Below, in pieces: positions 17,889-27,137 of a DNA stretch of 64,000 nucleotides (position 1 is the first letter of the stretch; each line of letters begins with the position of its first letter). Location of the stretch: assembly GCA_017410605.1 (NCBI GenBank), contig JAFQQN010000017.1:90975-154974 (forward strand), in the 5' to 3' direction. The notes beneath the pieces are model-generated. The model was not told the DNA's origin. It did no database searches and worked only from the letters and a program-made list of their open reading frames with translations. The position numbers were made by a program, and so were the translations under genes. Origin of the DNA: Clostridia bacterium (GTDB lineage Bacteria; Bacillota; Clostridia; Oscillospirales; Acutalibacteraceae).

Positions 17889-19093
17889 GCCAAGGCAAAG
17901 ATATTGCTATATTCGGCGGAACCTTTAACCCCCCACACCTAGGTCATAGAGAAATGCTAACCTATCTTGCAAAAACCGGTAGGTTTGAAAAAATTTTGGT
18001 TATGCCGGCTAAAATACCGCCCCACAAAACAGGCTTTTTTGCCGCGCCTGAGGATAGGCTTATAATGTGCAAAGGCGCATTTGGCGGTATAGAGGGTGTT
18101 GAGGTGACCGATTTTGAGCTAAGGCTTTCAGGTAAAAGCTATACCGCTCTTACTCTTGAAGCTTTAAGGGAAAAAGGTATAGAAAACCCCACTCTTATAA
18201 TAGGCGCCGACAGTCTTATAGATTTTCATAAATGGTTTCGTTTTGAAGACATTTTAAAAATGGCCTCTTTGTGTGTTTATCACAGAAGCGGCTGTGATGA
18301 CAAAAAGCTTTTATCGGCTAAAGAGCGGCTTGAAAATATAGGGGGCAAAATAACCCTTCTAGATTATTGTCCTCCGAATATTTCATCTACTAAGGTGCGT
18401 GAGCTTGTGGGGAATAACAAAAGTATTTCCCACTTGGTAACACTGCCTACTAATAATTTTATTTTGAAAAACAAACTATATTTTAGGAATGATTTTATGG
18501 AGCCGATGTTTGAGGGAACTTGTGCTAAATATAGGGAAAAATATAATAAAGAGGCCGAGCTTTTAAAAACAAGGCTTACTGAAAAAAGGTATTTTCACAG
18601 TCTATCAGTGGCTAAAGAGGCTGTTCGTCTTGCAGAAAAATACGGTTATGATACCGAGAGGGCTTTTTATGCAGGTCTTATGCACGATGTTTGTAAGGAT
18701 ATGGACCCTAAAGAACAGTTGCAATTGTTTGAGCAGTTTGATATAATGTTAGACAGTGTTGAACAAAATGCCCCGAAGCTATGGCACGCTATATTAGGCG
18801 CCGCATACCTTGAAAAGGTTTTGGGCGTTTCAGATGAAGAAATTTTAAAGGCTGTCCGTTACCATACTACCGCAAGGGCAAATATGGGGCTTTTGGAAAA
18901 GCTTATATATCTTGCAGATTTTACCTCTGAGGATAGAGATTATAACGGTGTAGATTCAATGAGAAAGGCCGTAGATATTTCTTTAGAAAAGGCAATGCTT
19001 GAGGCTTTGGAATTTTCTGTAGAAGATTTAAAAGCAAAGGGCTGCCCTGTTCATAAAGATACTATGGATGCCTACTTAGAAATTAAAGAATAG
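17885..19093 (+). CDS. nadD: NadD-YqeK fusion: nicotinate-nucleotide adenylyltransferase and HD-domain hydrolase
   Basis: 402 residues in one uninterrupted frame. Residues 1-200 are NadD (GGTFNPPHLGHRE nucleotidyl-transfer motif, late ISSTKVREL), making deamido-NAD in NAD synthesis. Residues 205-402 are YqeK-like, with the metal-binding HD signature (YFHSLSVAKEA, GLMHDVCKD, WHAILGA, RYHTTA); YqeK relatives hydrolyse diadenosine tetraphosphate. The two are normally adjacent separate genes. An in-frame ATG at 18497 (residue 205) preceded by AGGA 8 bases upstream could also start a free YqeK. The main start is GTG 17885, overlapping yhbY. Confidence 0.9.
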   Translation: MSQGKDIAIFGGTFNPPHLGHREMLTYLAKTGRFEKILVMPAKIPPHKTGFFAAPEDRLIMCKGAFGGIEGVEVTDFELRLSGKSYTALTLEALREKGIENPTLIIGADSLIDFHKWFRFEDILKMASLCVYHRSGCDDKKLLSAKERLENIGGKITLLDYCPPNISSTKVRELVGNNKSISHLVTLPTNNFILKNKLYFRNDFMEPMFEGTCAKYREKYNKEAELLKTRLTEKRYFHSLSVAKEAVRLAEKYGYDTERAFYAGLMHDVCKDMDPKEQLQLFEQFDIMLDSVEQNAPKLWHAILGAAYLEKVLGVSDEEILKAVRYHTTARANMGLLEKLIYLADFTSEDRDYNGVDSMRKAVDISLEKAMLEALEFSVEDLKAKGCPVHKDTMDAYLEIKE

Positions 19094-19120
19094 TTTTATA
19101 TTTTGAAATGAGGTTATTTT

Positions 19121-19471
19121 TTGGAAGGCTATGAAGTTTTAAAAATTGCCGCAAAGGCATTAGACGATAAAAAAGGTATGGATTTAACCGCTATAGAAAT
19201 AACTGATGTTACGGTTATAGGCGATTATTTTCTTCTTGCAACCGCAACCTCTTCTACACATGTTCGCGCCTTGGCCGAAGCTGTAGAAGATGCGCTGACT
19301 TTAGCAGGAGTGGAGCCGGGCCATATTGAGGGTCGCGCTACCGGTTGGATACTTCTTGATTACGGCGACACCATAATCCACGTAATGGACGCAAAAACCA
19401 GAGATTTTTATGGTTTAGAGCATACTTGGAACGATGGCCGTAGGCTTGATATAGAGGAACTTATTAAATAA
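19121..19471 (+). CDS. rsfS: Ribosome silencing factor RsfS
   Basis: 116 residues, the usual RsfS/YbeB length. Characteristic stretches are ALDDKKGMDLTAIEI, VTVIGDYFLLATATSSTHV and the late DYGDTIIHVMDAKTRDFYGLE. RsfS binds L14 and blocks 30S-50S joining when nutrients are short. The start is TTG at 19121 with GAGGT 7 bases upstream. It completes the yhbY-nadD-yqeK-rsfS group and precedes leuS. Confidence 0.95.
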   Translation: MEGYEVLKIAAKALDDKKGMDLTAIEITDVTVIGDYFLLATATSSTHVRALAEAVEDALTLAGVEPGHIEGRATGWILLDYGDTIIHVMDAKTRDFYGLEHTWNDGRRLDIEELIK

Positions 19472-19510
19472 ACTAATATAACAATAAATTTTATTCAAGG
19501 GATGAAAAAA

Positions 19511-21922
19511 ATGAGATACGATTATACCGCAGTCGAACAAAAATGGCAAAAAATATGGGAGGATACCAAGGCTTTTGAGGCTAAGAATGATTATTCACTT
19601 CCTAAGTTTTATGCTTTGGTTGAATTTCCTTACCCGTCGGGACAGGGTCTTCATGTAGGGCACCCCCGTTCATACACCGCTTTAGATATTGTTGCCCGTA
19701 AAAAGCGCCTTTGCGGTTATAATGTTCTTTACCCTATGGGCTTTGATGCGTTCGGTCTTCCTACCGAAAACTTTGCTATAAAAAATCACATCCACCCTGA
19801 AATTGTTACAAAGCAAAACATTGCCAACTTCACAAAACAGCTTAAGTCTTTGGGCTTTTCTTTTGATTGGGATAGGCAGATAGACACTACCGACCCTGAG
19901 TATTATAAATGGACACAGTGGATATTCTTAAAGCTTTTTGAAAAAGGTCTTGCTTATAAAAAAGAAATGAGTGTAAACTGGTGTACCTCTTGTAAATGTG
20001 TTCTTGCTAACGAAGAGGTTGTAGCCGGTGTTTGTGAGCGTTGCGGCAGTGAGGTTGTACATAAGGTTAAAAGCCAATGGATGCTTAAAATTACCGATTA
20101 TGCCGAGAAGCTTTTAAACGGCCTTGATGAGGTTGATTTTATTGACCGTGTTAAAACCCAACAACGAAATTGGATAGGCCGTTCTACCGGTGCAGAAATT
20201 AATTTCAAAACCACCACCGACGATACACTTACCGTTTATTCTACACGTGCTGATACTTTGTTTGGTGCTACCTATATGGTTATTGCCCCAGAGCACCCAT
20301 TGATTGAAAAGTGGAAAGATAGCCTTAAAAACTATGAGGCTGTTGCTGAGTACAGAGAAAAGGCTGCAAGAAAATCTGACTTTGAGCGTACCGAGGTTGC
20401 TAAGGAAAAAACAGGTGTTTGTCTTGATGGCGTTTCTGCCATAAACCCTGTAAACGGAAAAGAAATTCCTATTTTTGTTTCAGACTATGTTCTTATTTCT
20501 TACGGTACCGGTGCAATTATGGCCGTTCCCGCTCACGATACACGTGACTTTGAGTTTGCTAAAGAATTTAATCTTCCCATTATTCAGGTTGTTGACGGTG
20601 GTGAGGCCAATATAGAAAAAGAGGCCTTTACCGACTGTGAAACCGGTGTTATGATAAATTCCGGCTTCCTTAACGGTCTTAGTGTTGAAGAGGCAAAGGC
20701 AGAAATAACCAGGTGGCTTGAAGAAAAGAATATAGGCCATAGCAAGGTTAATTATAAGCTTCGTGACTGGGTGTTCTCCCGTCAGCGCTACTGGGGTGAG
20801 CCTATTCCTGTAGTTTGCTGTGATAAGTGCGGATATGTCCCCCTTTCTACTGAGGAGCTTCCTCTTTTACTTCCTAATGTAGATTCTTACGAGCCTACCG
20901 AAAACGGTGAATCCCCCTTGGCAAAAATGACAGATTGGGTTAACACAACCTGTCCCAAGTGTGGAGGCGCCGCAAAAAGGGAAACCGACACAATGCCACA
21001 GTGGGCAGGTTCATCTTGGTATTTCCTACGTTATATTGACCCCAAAAACAACGACGAATTTGCCGCTAAGGAAGCACTTAATTATTGGCTTCCCGTTGAT
21101 TGGTATAACGGCGGTATGGAGCATACTACTCTTCACCTGCTTTATAGCCGTTTCTGGCATAAATTCCTTTATGATGAGGGTCTTGTTCCAACTTCTGAGC
21201 CTTATCAAAAGAGAACCAGTCACGGTATGATTTTGGGTGAAAACGGCGAAAAAATGTCTAAATCCCGCGGTAACGTGGTTAACCCCGATGATATTATAAG
21301 AGATTACGGTGCAGATACAATGCGCCTTTACGAAATGTTTATAGGCGACTTCGAAAAGGCCGCACCTTGGAGTTCAGCTTCTATTAAGGGTTGTAAGCGT
21401 TTCCTTGAAAGGGTTTGGGGACTTGCAGATATGGTGAACGACCAAACAGGCTATTCTAAAAAGCTCGAAGCCTCTTTCCACCGCACCATTAAAAAGGTTG
21501 GGGAAGATATTGAAACCCTTAAAATGAATACTGCCATTGCAGCGCTTATGGCACTTCTTAACGAAATTTCGGCAGTAGGCACCATCACAAAGGATGAGTG
21601 GAAAACCTACCTTATTCTTCTTAACCCCTTTGCACCTCATATAACCGAGGAACTTTGGGAAATGGCCGGTTTTGAGGGCGTTCTTAATAAGACCACCTGG
21701 CCCGAGTTTGACGAAGAAAAATGTAAGGACAGTGAAATTGAAATAGTTGTTCAGGTTTGCGGAAAAATTAAGGCAAAGCTTATGGTAGACGCCGAAATTT
21801 CTGCCGAGAATGCAATTTCTGCCGCAAAGGCTGATGAAAAGGTTTTAGAAGCCATAAACGGAAAACAAATTATTAAGGAAATTTATGTGCCTAAAAAACT
21901 TGTTAACATTGTTGCAAAATAA
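19511..21922 (+). CDS. leuS: Leucyl-tRNA synthetase
   Basis: About 803 residues. Class I signatures are [13 protein letters not shown] (HIGH-like) and [10 protein letters not shown] (KMSKS). The CP1 editing domain lies between ([25 protein letters not shown]) and a zinc-binding insertion has paired CxxC motifs (CTSCKC, CERCGS). It charges leucine onto tRNA and edits mischarged products. ATG 19511 is preferred over ATG 19502, because AAGGG ends at 19501, abutting 19502 but 9 bases before 19511. No T-box is visible in the short rsfS-leuS gap. Confidence 0.97.
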   Translation: MRYDYTAVEQKWQKIWEDTKAFEAKNDYSLPKFYALVEFPYPSGQGLHVGHPRSYTALDIVARKKRLCGYNVLYPMGFDAFGLPTENFAIKNHIHPEIVTKQNIANFTKQLKSLGFSFDWDRQIDTTDPEYYKWTQWIFLKLFEKGLAYKKEMSVNWCTSCKCVLANEEVVAGVCERCGSEVVHKVKSQWMLKITDYAEKLLNGLDEVDFIDRVKTQQRNWIGRSTGAEINFKTTTDDTLTVYSTRADTLFGATYMVIAPEHPLIEKWKDSLKNYEAVAEYREKAARKSDFERTEVAKEKTGVCLDGVSAINPVNGKEIPIFVSDYVLISYGTGAIMAVPAHDTRDFEFAKEFNLPIIQVVDGGEANIEKEAFTDCETGVMINSGFLNGLSVEEAKAEITRWLEEKNIGHSKVNYKLRDWVFSRQRYWGEPIPVVCCDKCGYVPLSTEELPLLLPNVDSYEPTENGESPLAKMTDWVNTTCPKCGGAAKRETDTMPQWAGSSWYFLRYIDPKNNDEFAAKEALNYWLPVDWYNGGMEHTTLHLLYSRFWHKFLYDEGLVPTSEPYQKRTSHGMILGENGEKMSKSRGNVVNPDDIIRDYGADTMRLYEMFIGDFEKAAPWSSASIKGCKRFLERVWGLADMVNDQTGYSKKLEASFHRTIKKVGEDIETLKMNTAIAALMALLNEISAVGTITKDEWKTYLILLNPFAPHITEELWEMAGFEGVLNKTTWPEFDEEKCKDSEIEIVVQVCGKIKAKLMVDAEISAENAISAAKADEKVLEAINGKQIIKEIYVPKKLVNIVAK

Positions 21923-21925
21923 TGC

Positions 21926-21954
21926 TTGACAATCTAATTTTGGTGGTGTATAAT
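21926..21954 (+). promoter_or_regulatory. rpsU promoter
   Basis: TTGACA (21926-21931) and TATAAT (21949-21954) are both consensus with a 17-base spacer, just after leuS. Confidence 0.88.
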
Positions 21955-22004
21955 TATTTCCTAGGAATATTACCCCTGCATCATTGCGGAGGGAGGGAAC
22001 ATAG

Positions 22005-22181
22005 ATGAGTCAGGTAAGAATTAAAGAAAACGAATCCTTAGATAACGCACTTCGTCGTTTTAAGAGAATGACACAGAAAGACGGCGTTATTCAGGAAGTA
22101 CGAAAGAGAGAGCATTATGAAAAGCCCTCTGTAAAGCGTAAAAAGAAATCGGAAGCCGCTCGTAAGCGCAAGTACCGCTAA
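22005..22181 (+). CDS. rpsU: 30S ribosomal protein S21
   Basis: 58 residues beginning [21 protein letters not shown], a standard bS21, with a basic C-terminus ending RKRKYR. GGAGGGAGG precedes the ATG. S21 binds near the 3' end of 16S rRNA and aids initiation. It has its own consensus promoter and a strong terminator, so it is a monocistronic, probably highly expressed unit. Confidence 0.95.
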   Translation: MSQVRIKENESLDNALRRFKRMTQKDGVIQEVRKREHYEKPSVKRKKKSEAARKRKYR

Positions 22182-22203
22182 GGTATTCCGAAAAACGTTG
22201 CTT

Positions 22204-22238
22204 AAAACGGCTTGTTAACAAGCCGTTTTTATTTTTTT
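22204..22238 (+). terminator. rpsU terminator
   Basis: AAACGGCTTG and CAAGCCGTTT pair around TTAA, followed by a long T-rich run. Perfect 10-base stem. Confidence 0.9.
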
Positions 22239-22266
22239 TAAGTAAGATTGTTTTTGGGAGAAAAGT

Positions 22267-22764
22267 ATGCTTTTTAAACCTAAGTTTTACAAAAAAAGAA
22301 TTACAGATATAACCCCCGCCTTTTTAAAAAAGAATAATATTAAGGCGGTTATTTTAGATGTTGACAACACACTTGCTACAAATAAGGGTAAAATACTTTT
22401 AGGCAATGTTCCTTCTTGGTTAGAGGCTATGGAAAAAGGGGGTATAAAGCTTATAATTCTTTCCAATGCAACGGTTGAAAGAATGAGCGGCTTTGCAAAT
22501 AGGGTAGGGCTTCCTTTTGTGGGTCTCGGTCTTAAACCCTTGCCCTTTGGTTATTTTAGAGCGGCCAAAAGGGTTGGTGTTAAAATTAAAGAGTGCGCCA
22601 TTATAGGCGACCAGCTTTTTACAGATGTTTTAGGTGGCAATCTGGCCGGTTGCAAAACCGTTCTTGTAAGCCCTGTAGAGCTTGAACAAACAAAGCTTTT
22701 TAATATAAAGCGCGGTTTAGAGAGAAAATTACTTAAAAAGTATAAACTACCTTGTGAGTTTTAA
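22267..22764 (+). CDS. yqeG: YqeG-family HAD phosphatase
   Basis: 165 residues. HAD IIIA motifs are the nucleophile loop VILDVDNTLATNKG, ILSNATVERM (motif II) and IIGDQLFTDVLGG (motif III). The YqeG family resembles mitochondrial PGP phosphatase GEP4/PTPMT1-like enzymes, so phosphatidylglycerophosphate is a plausible substrate, but this is inference. It has no predicted membrane segment. It forms a close-packed group with the TIM-barrel gene and aroQ. Confidence 0.88.
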   Translation: MLFKPKFYKKRITDITPAFLKKNNIKAVILDVDNTLATNKGKILLGNVPSWLEAMEKGGIKLIILSNATVERMSGFANRVGLPFVGLGLKPLPFGYFRAAKRVGVKIKECAIIGDQLFTDVLGGNLAGCKTVLVSPVELEQTKLFNIKRGLERKLLKKYKLPCEF

Positions 22765-22775
22765 GGAGAGATAAA

Positions 22776-23633
22776 ATGTCGGCAAAATTCGGTCCCGCCG
22801 GAAACTCTGAAAGCTTTTCGGCAATGGGGTATAAATCGTCCTTGCAGGTTCCCGAATATATTGAAAAAATGGGGCTTGACACTTTTGAATACCAATGCGG
22901 TAGAGGCGTTAATATTGGGGAAGAAAAGGCTTCGCAGTTAGGCAAACTTGCTAAAGAAAAGGGAATTACACTTTCTCTTCACGCGCCATACTATATTTCT
23001 ATGTCTTCTGTAGAAGAGCAAAAGCGACTTAATTCTATAAAATATATTTTAGACAGCGCCAGAGCGGTTAATTTTATGGGCGGAAACAGAATAGTTGTTC
23101 ATACCGGTTCTTGCGGAAAAATAAGCAGAGAACAGGCTCTTGCTTTGGCTATGGATACTATGAAACTTGCAATAGAAGCCTTAGATAGCGAGGGCCTTTC
23201 ACACATTCACATCTGCCCCGAAACAATGGGAAAAATCAATCAGCTTGGAACGTTGGAAGAGGTTATTGCTCTTTGCTCGTTAGATGAAAGGCTTATACCT
23301 TGTATAGATTTTGGTCACCTTAACGCAAGAACCTTGGGTGGGCTTAGCAGTGAAACAGAAATGCTTGAGGTTTTTAAAAAAATTGAAAACAGCCTGGGGT
23401 CTGACCGCCTGAAGGTGTTCCATTCTCATTTTTCTAAAATAGAGTATACTGCCGGTGGAGAAAAAAAGCACCTAACCTTTAAGGATGATGTTTTTGGTCC
23501 CAATTATGAGCCGGTTTTAGAAATAACAGCCAGAAAAAATTTAAGTCCAACATTCATTTGCGAATCGGCCGGAACACAGGCAGAGGATTCAAAAACAATG
23601 AAGACATATTACGAAGCTTTGTTTAATAAGTAA
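22776..23633 (+). CDS. Endonuclease IV-like TIM-barrel protein
   Basis: 285 residues of the AP-endonuclease-2/xylose-isomerase fold. Candidate metal ligands follow the Nfo order: His in LSLHAPYYI, His in VVHTGSCG, Glu in CPETMG, Asp and His in CIDFGHLNA, His in VFHSHFSK and Glu in FICESAG. That order supports a zinc-dependent endonuclease IV acting at abasic sites, though the family also includes sugar isomerases and the protein is often annotated only as a TIM-barrel protein. It lies 11 bases after yqeG and 12 before aroQ. Confidence 0.8.
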   Translation: MSAKFGPAGNSESFSAMGYKSSLQVPEYIEKMGLDTFEYQCGRGVNIGEEKASQLGKLAKEKGITLSLHAPYYISMSSVEEQKRLNSIKYILDSARAVNFMGGNRIVVHTGSCGKISREQALALAMDTMKLAIEALDSEGLSHIHICPETMGKINQLGTLEEVIALCSLDERLIPCIDFGHLNARTLGGLSSETEMLEVFKKIENSLGSDRLKVFHSHFSKIEYTAGGEKKHLTFKDDVFGPNYEPVLEITARKNLSPTFICESAGTQAEDSKTMKTYYEALFNK

Positions 23634-23645
23634 GGGGAAAGTGTT

Positions 23646-24074
23646 ATGAAAATTTTAGTAATTAACGGTCCTAATCTTAATCTTTTGGGTGTGAGAGAGC
23701 CTTCGGTGTATGGTAGCCGCACCTTAGATGACATAAATAAAAGTATTAATGCTTTTGCAAAAACCCTTTCGGCAGAATGTGATTTTTTTCAGTCTAACAG
23801 TGAGGGTGAAATTGTTTCTAAAATTCATACTGTTTTGAGTGATTATGATGGTTGTGTTATTAATGCGGGTGCATATACGCATTACAGCTATGCAATAAGA
23901 GATGCCATTGCGGCTGTAGAAAAGCCGGTTATTGAGGTGCATATGTCTAATGTTCATTCGAGAGAAGAATTTCGCCATAAGTCGGTTATTTCTGCTGTTT
24001 GTAAGGGTGTAATTGCAGGGTTTGGAGAGAATAGTTATATTTTGGCTGTGAAGGCCCTTTGCGATTTAAAATAA
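23646..24074 (+). CDS. aroQ: 3-dehydroquinate dehydratase, type II
   Basis: 142 residues, typical of dodecameric type II DHQase. INGPNLNLLGVREPSVYG holds the catalytic loop Arg and Tyr, NAGAYTHYSYAIRDA the substrate-binding stretch, and EVHMSNVHSREEFRHKSV the catalytic His region. It catalyses the third step of the shikimate pathway. Other aro genes are not nearby. No clear terminator follows; the efp promoter begins 35 bases later. Confidence 0.95.
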   Translation: MKILVINGPNLNLLGVREPSVYGSRTLDDINKSINAFAKTLSAECDFFQSNSEGEIVSKIHTVLSDYDGCVINAGAYTHYSYAIRDAIAAVEKPVIEVHMSNVHSREEFRHKSVISAVCKGVIAGFGENSYILAVKALCDLK

Positions 24075-24108
24075 TTATACGCTCAAGACAAAAAATGCCC
24101 GTAATATC

Positions 24109-24137
24109 TTGACAAGAGAGGATAAAATAGGTATAAT
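24109..24137 (+). promoter_or_regulatory. efp promoter
   Basis: TTGACA (24109-24114) and TATAAT (24132-24137) with a 17-base spacer, about 90 bases before efp. Confidence 0.87.
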
Positions 24138-24225
24138 TTTAAAGGCTAGAAAAATTTTTGGCTATACTTAAATTATGGGTTTATATCGGTTTATCCGGTA
24201 AACAATATTTTGGAGGTAAAAAATT

Positions 24226-24783
24226 ATGGTAAGTGCCGGCGATTTTAGAAATGGCGTAACATTTGAAATGGAAGGAAATGTTTATCAGATTATTGAATTC
24301 CAGCATGTTAAACCGGGTAAGGGCGCCGCTTTTGTTCGCGCTAAAATTAAAAATGTTATTGCAGGTTCTGTGGTTGAAAAAACCTTTAACCCCAACGATA
24401 AATACCCAACTGCTTTTATTGAGAGAAAAGAAATGGAATATTCATATAACGACGGCGACCTTTATTATTTTATGGATCCCGAAAGCTATGAGCTTATCCC
24501 TGTAAACTCTTCAGATCTCGGTGACAACTTTAAGTTTGTTAAGGAAAATATGGTTTGCAAAATTCTTTCTTATAAGGGTAATGTTTTTGGCATTGAGCCA
24601 CCTACCTTTGTAGAGCTTCAGGTTACCCAGACCGACCCTGGCTTTAAGGGTGACACTGCTACAAACGCAACTAAACCTGCTACTCTTGAAACCGGCGCTG
24701 AAATTCGTGTTCCTCTTTTCATTGATGAGGGCGAAATGATTCGTATTGACACCAGAACCGGTGAATATATGGAACGCGCATAA
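24226..24783 (+). CDS. efp: Elongation factor P
   Basis: 185 residues with the KOW-like N domain and two OB domains. The tip loop is [11 protein letters not shown], so the residue that contacts peptidyl-tRNA is Lys32. No EpmA/B- or YmfI-type modification gene is in the window. EF-P relieves stalling at polyproline. The C-terminal signature [14 protein letters not shown] is intact. It has its own consensus promoter and a strong GGAGG site. Confidence 0.97.
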   Translation: MVSAGDFRNGVTFEMEGNVYQIIEFQHVKPGKGAAFVRAKIKNVIAGSVVEKTFNPNDKYPTAFIERKEMEYSYNDGDLYYFMDPESYELIPVNSSDLGDNFKFVKENMVCKILSYKGNVFGIEPPTFVELQVTQTDPGFKGDTATNATKPATLETGAEIRVPLFIDEGEMIRIDTRTGEYMERA

Positions 24784-24844
24784 TTAAAGAAATTTATTTC
24801 TTTAGATAACCTTTCCCCGATAAATTTTTTAAGGAGAAATTATT

Positions 24845-25285
24845 ATGACTATTTCTGAAAAAGTTGCTTATATTAAAGGCTTGGCAGAAGGCCTTGGTCT
24901 TGACAGTGAAGATAAGAACAGCAAGGTTTTGAAAGCAATTATCGACCTTTTAGAGGATGTTGCCCTTACTGTTGAAGACCTTGAAGACGGTTGCGCAGAG
25001 CTTTGCGAACAGATTGACGCTGTAGATGAAGACCTTTCTAATCTTGAAGACTTCATTTATGAAGAAGACGAAGATGATGAATACTTCGATGAAGATGAGT
25101 TTTTCGACGATGACGACGAGCTTTATGAGGTAGAGTGCCCTGCCTGCCACGATATTGTTTATCTTGATGAGGGTATGTTAGAAGAGGGCGAAATTGCCTG
25201 TCCTAATTGCGGCACTAATCTTGAGTTTGATTTTGATGAGTGCGACTGTGATTGCTGTGACGGTGAGTGCGAGGATAAGGAATAA
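24845..25285 (+). CDS. CD1247-type acidic zinc-ribbon protein
   Basis: 146 residues. The N-terminal 70 form a predicted helical domain (ISEKVAYIKGLAEGLGLD, then VALTVEDLEDG) matching the CD1247 N-terminal family of Clostridia. The middle is extraordinarily acidic (Glu/Asp runs with Phe and Tyr). The C-terminus is a zinc ribbon with CPAC and CPNC, followed by a Cys/Asp-rich tail (CDCDCC, CEDKE). Function is unknown. It recurs beside efp in Clostridia and here lies 61 bases after it, followed by a terminator, which suggests a translation-linked role. Confidence 0.82.
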   Translation: MTISEKVAYIKGLAEGLGLDSEDKNSKVLKAIIDLLEDVALTVEDLEDGCAELCEQIDAVDEDLSNLEDFIYEEDEDDEYFDEDEFFDDDDELYEVECPACHDIVYLDEGMLEEGEIACPNCGTNLEFDFDECDCDCCDGECEDKE

Positions 25286-25308
25286 TCCCCTTATCTTGGG
25301 ATGTATTT

Positions 25309-25336
25309 TAAGGGGTACTTCGGTACCCCTTTTTAG
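25309..25336 (+). terminator. Terminator after the zinc-ribbon gene
   Basis: AGGGGTAC and GTACCCCT pair around a TTCG tetraloop and are followed by TTTT. Strong intrinsic terminator for the efp operon. Confidence 0.9.
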
Positions 25337-25377
25337 TTTGTTGAGGTTAAAAATCTATTAAAGAAGGAATTAGAATA

Positions 25378-26127
25378 ATGCAGACAAAAACCTTTCAGCT
25401 TAAATACTCACAGGCTGATGAAAAGGAAAAATCGGTTGGTGTTATTATTGTTGCGGCAGGTTCTGCTTCCCGAATGGGGGGCACCAATAAGATAACTGCA
25501 CCTTTGGCTCAAAAGCCGGTTATAAGCTATACCCTAAGTTCCTTTCAAAACCACCCCCTGGTTAATGATATTGTTCTTGTAACAAAAAAAGATATGATAC
25601 TTACCCTTCAAAAGTTTACTGACGAGTGTGGTTTTTTAAAGGTAACAGATATTATAGAGGGTGGTAATTGCCGAGAGGACTCTGTAAGAATTGGTTTTGA
25701 ACGGCTTATAAAAAACGAAAATATTAAAACTGTTCTTATACATGATGGGGCACGACCGCTTGTATCCAAAGAGGTTATAGACAGGGTAATAACCGCTGCA
25801 GAAGAATTTTCGGCAGTTGTTCCGGCGGTTCCGGTTAAAGATACTATTAAAAAAATAGGAACCCTTGGCCGGGTAGAGCAAACAATTGAAAGAAATAACC
25901 TTGTTAATATTCAAACTCCCCAAGGCTTTAGTGTAGAAACCTTTAAAACTGCTCTCGAAAAGGCAGGAGATAATCTGGAAAAGTTTACTGATGATGCTTC
26001 TATTGTTGAAGCGGCGGGAAATTCGGTCTATACGGTTATGGGTGATTATAAAAACATAAAAATAACCACTCCTGAGGATTTGATTTTAGCTAAGGCATAT
26101 TTAAATTCTTTAACTGAGGGGGAGTAA
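25378..26127 (+). CDS. ispD: 2-C-methyl-D-erythritol 4-phosphate cytidylyltransferase
   Basis: 249 residues. After an unusual N-terminal extension of about 20 residues (MQTKTFQLKYSQADEKEK), the nucleotidyltransferase core starts VGVIIVAAGSASRMGG, with KP-V-SY-L, LIHDGARPLVS and VPVKDTIKK. It makes CDP-methylerythritol in the non-mevalonate isoprenoid pathway. The extension is supported by an AGAAGGAA site before ATG 25378. ispF follows after 3 bases, so the two enzymes are coupled. Confidence 0.95.
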   Translation: MQTKTFQLKYSQADEKEKSVGVIIVAAGSASRMGGTNKITAPLAQKPVISYTLSSFQNHPLVNDIVLVTKKDMILTLQKFTDECGFLKVTDIIEGGNCREDSVRIGFERLIKNENIKTVLIHDGARPLVSKEVIDRVITAAEEFSAVVPAVPVKDTIKKIGTLGRVEQTIERNNLVNIQTPQGFSVETFKTALEKAGDNLEKFTDDASIVEAAGNSVYTVMGDYKNIKITTPEDLILAKAYLNSLTEGE

Positions 26128-26130
26128 TTA

Positions 26131-26601
26131 ATGCGAATAGGAAACGGATATGACGTTCACCGTCTGGTTCCTGGAAGAAAGCTTGTTATAGGTGGTGTGG
26201 AAATACCCTTTGAGCTTGGTCTTGACGGACATTCCGATGCAGATGTTTTGCTTCACGCAATTAGTGATGCTCTTTTGGGTGCCGCCGCTTTAGGGGATAT
26301 TGGTAAGCATTTCCCTCCATCAGATAATAGCTTTAAAAACATTGATAGCAGAATTTTGCTTAGAAGGGTTAAAAAACTCTTGTCCGACAAGGATTATAGG
26401 GTGGTTAATGTTGATGCTACAATTGTTGCACAACGCCCTAAAATGTTGCCCTTTATTCAAAAAATGGTTCAAAATGTAGCAGAGGACCTTGATGTAGATA
26501 TAGGCAACATAAACATTAAGGCTACCACAGAAGAGGGGCTGGGCTTTACCGGAAGCGGCGAGGGAATTTCGGCTATGGCGGTATGCCTTATTGAAAGATA
26601 A
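26131..26601 (+). CDS. ispF: 2-C-methyl-D-erythritol 2,4-cyclodiphosphate synthase
   Basis: 156 residues, full length. Metal ligands are seen in GYDVHRL (Asp and His near residues 8-10) and [23 protein letters not shown] and the late [10 protein letters not shown] are also signature stretches. IspF cyclises CDP-methylerythritol phosphate in the MEP pathway. Adjacent to ispD, with which some bacteria have it fused; here they are separate. Confidence 0.96.
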   Translation: MRIGNGYDVHRLVPGRKLVIGGVEIPFELGLDGHSDADVLLHAISDALLGAAALGDIGKHFPPSDNSFKNIDSRILLRRVKKLLSDKDYRVVNVDATIVAQRPKMLPFIQKMVQNVAEDLDVDIGNINIKATTEEGLGFTGSGEGISAMAVCLIER

Positions 26602-26618
26602 ACATATAAGCTTAATAC

Positions 26619-26662
26619 GGTTAATATAATAGTTATGTAATATTATAACCATATAATTAACC
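26619..26662. repeat. AT-rich imperfect inverted repeat upstream of the DUF4830 gene
   Basis: GGTTAAT (26619-26625) mirrors ATTAACC (26656-26662), and inner GTTAT mirrors ATAAC. About 14 of 18 arm positions match around an 8-base centre. It occupies most of the ispF-DUF4830 gap and ends next to the GAGGTGG ribosome-binding site, so it may be an operator or a mRNA hairpin. Confidence 0.5.
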
Positions 26663-26673
26663 GAGGTGGTTTT

Positions 26674-27135
26674 ATGTTTGCGGTGGTTACCAGTGGCAAA
26701 AAAATATATAAGGTATTTACGGTTTGTTTGCTTGTAGCAGTTCTCATATGTTCCATAGCTTTTACAGTTAATAACAGCGCAAAGGCAGAAGAAGATTTTC
26801 CAAAAGGTGCCACCCATAATGAAAGAATAAATTTTCTTTCTAAAATGGGTTATTCGGCCGATATAAAAAATGAAGAGCAAAAAAGTGAAATTTTTATTCC
26901 CGCTGAGTTTTCGTCAGTTTATAATAACTATAACTCTCTTCAAAAATCCGCCGGGTATGACCTGTTACCCTTTGCAGGGAAAAAAGCAACACTTTATTCT
27001 GTCAAGCTTGAAGACAAAACAAGAGACGACCTTTATGCTCATATTATTGTTTATGAGGGGAATATAATCGGCGGTGATATTTCTGCATTGTCTGTAGACG
27101 ATGGGTTTATGTTGCCACTAAAAAATGGAGAGTAA
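26674..27135 (+). CDS. Secreted or membrane-anchored DUF4830 protein
   Basis: 153 residues. A basic start (SGKKIYK) precedes a hydrophobic segment (VFTVCLLVAVLICSIAFTV, about residues 14-32) and an AKA-type cleavage site, so it is exported or tethered. The rest matches the DUF4830 pattern: NERINFLSKMGY, IPAEFSSVYNNYNSLQKSAGYDL, then a late GGDI and GFMLPL. DUF4830 proteins are common in Clostridia with no known function. The rluB-like gene begins 2 bases later, so they are co-transcribed. Confidence 0.75.
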   Translation: MFAVVTSGKKIYKVFTVCLLVAVLICSIAFTVNNSAKAEEDFPKGATHNERINFLSKMGYSADIKNEEQKSEIFIPAEFSSVYNNYNSLQKSAGYDLLPFAGKKATLYSVKLEDKTRDDLYAHIIVYEGNIIGGDISALSVDDGFMLPLKNGE

Positions 27136-27137
27136 TT

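Noticed and set aside
19472..19510. T-box riboswitch before leuS
   Set aside because: The gap is under 40 bases, far too short for a T-box and its terminator.
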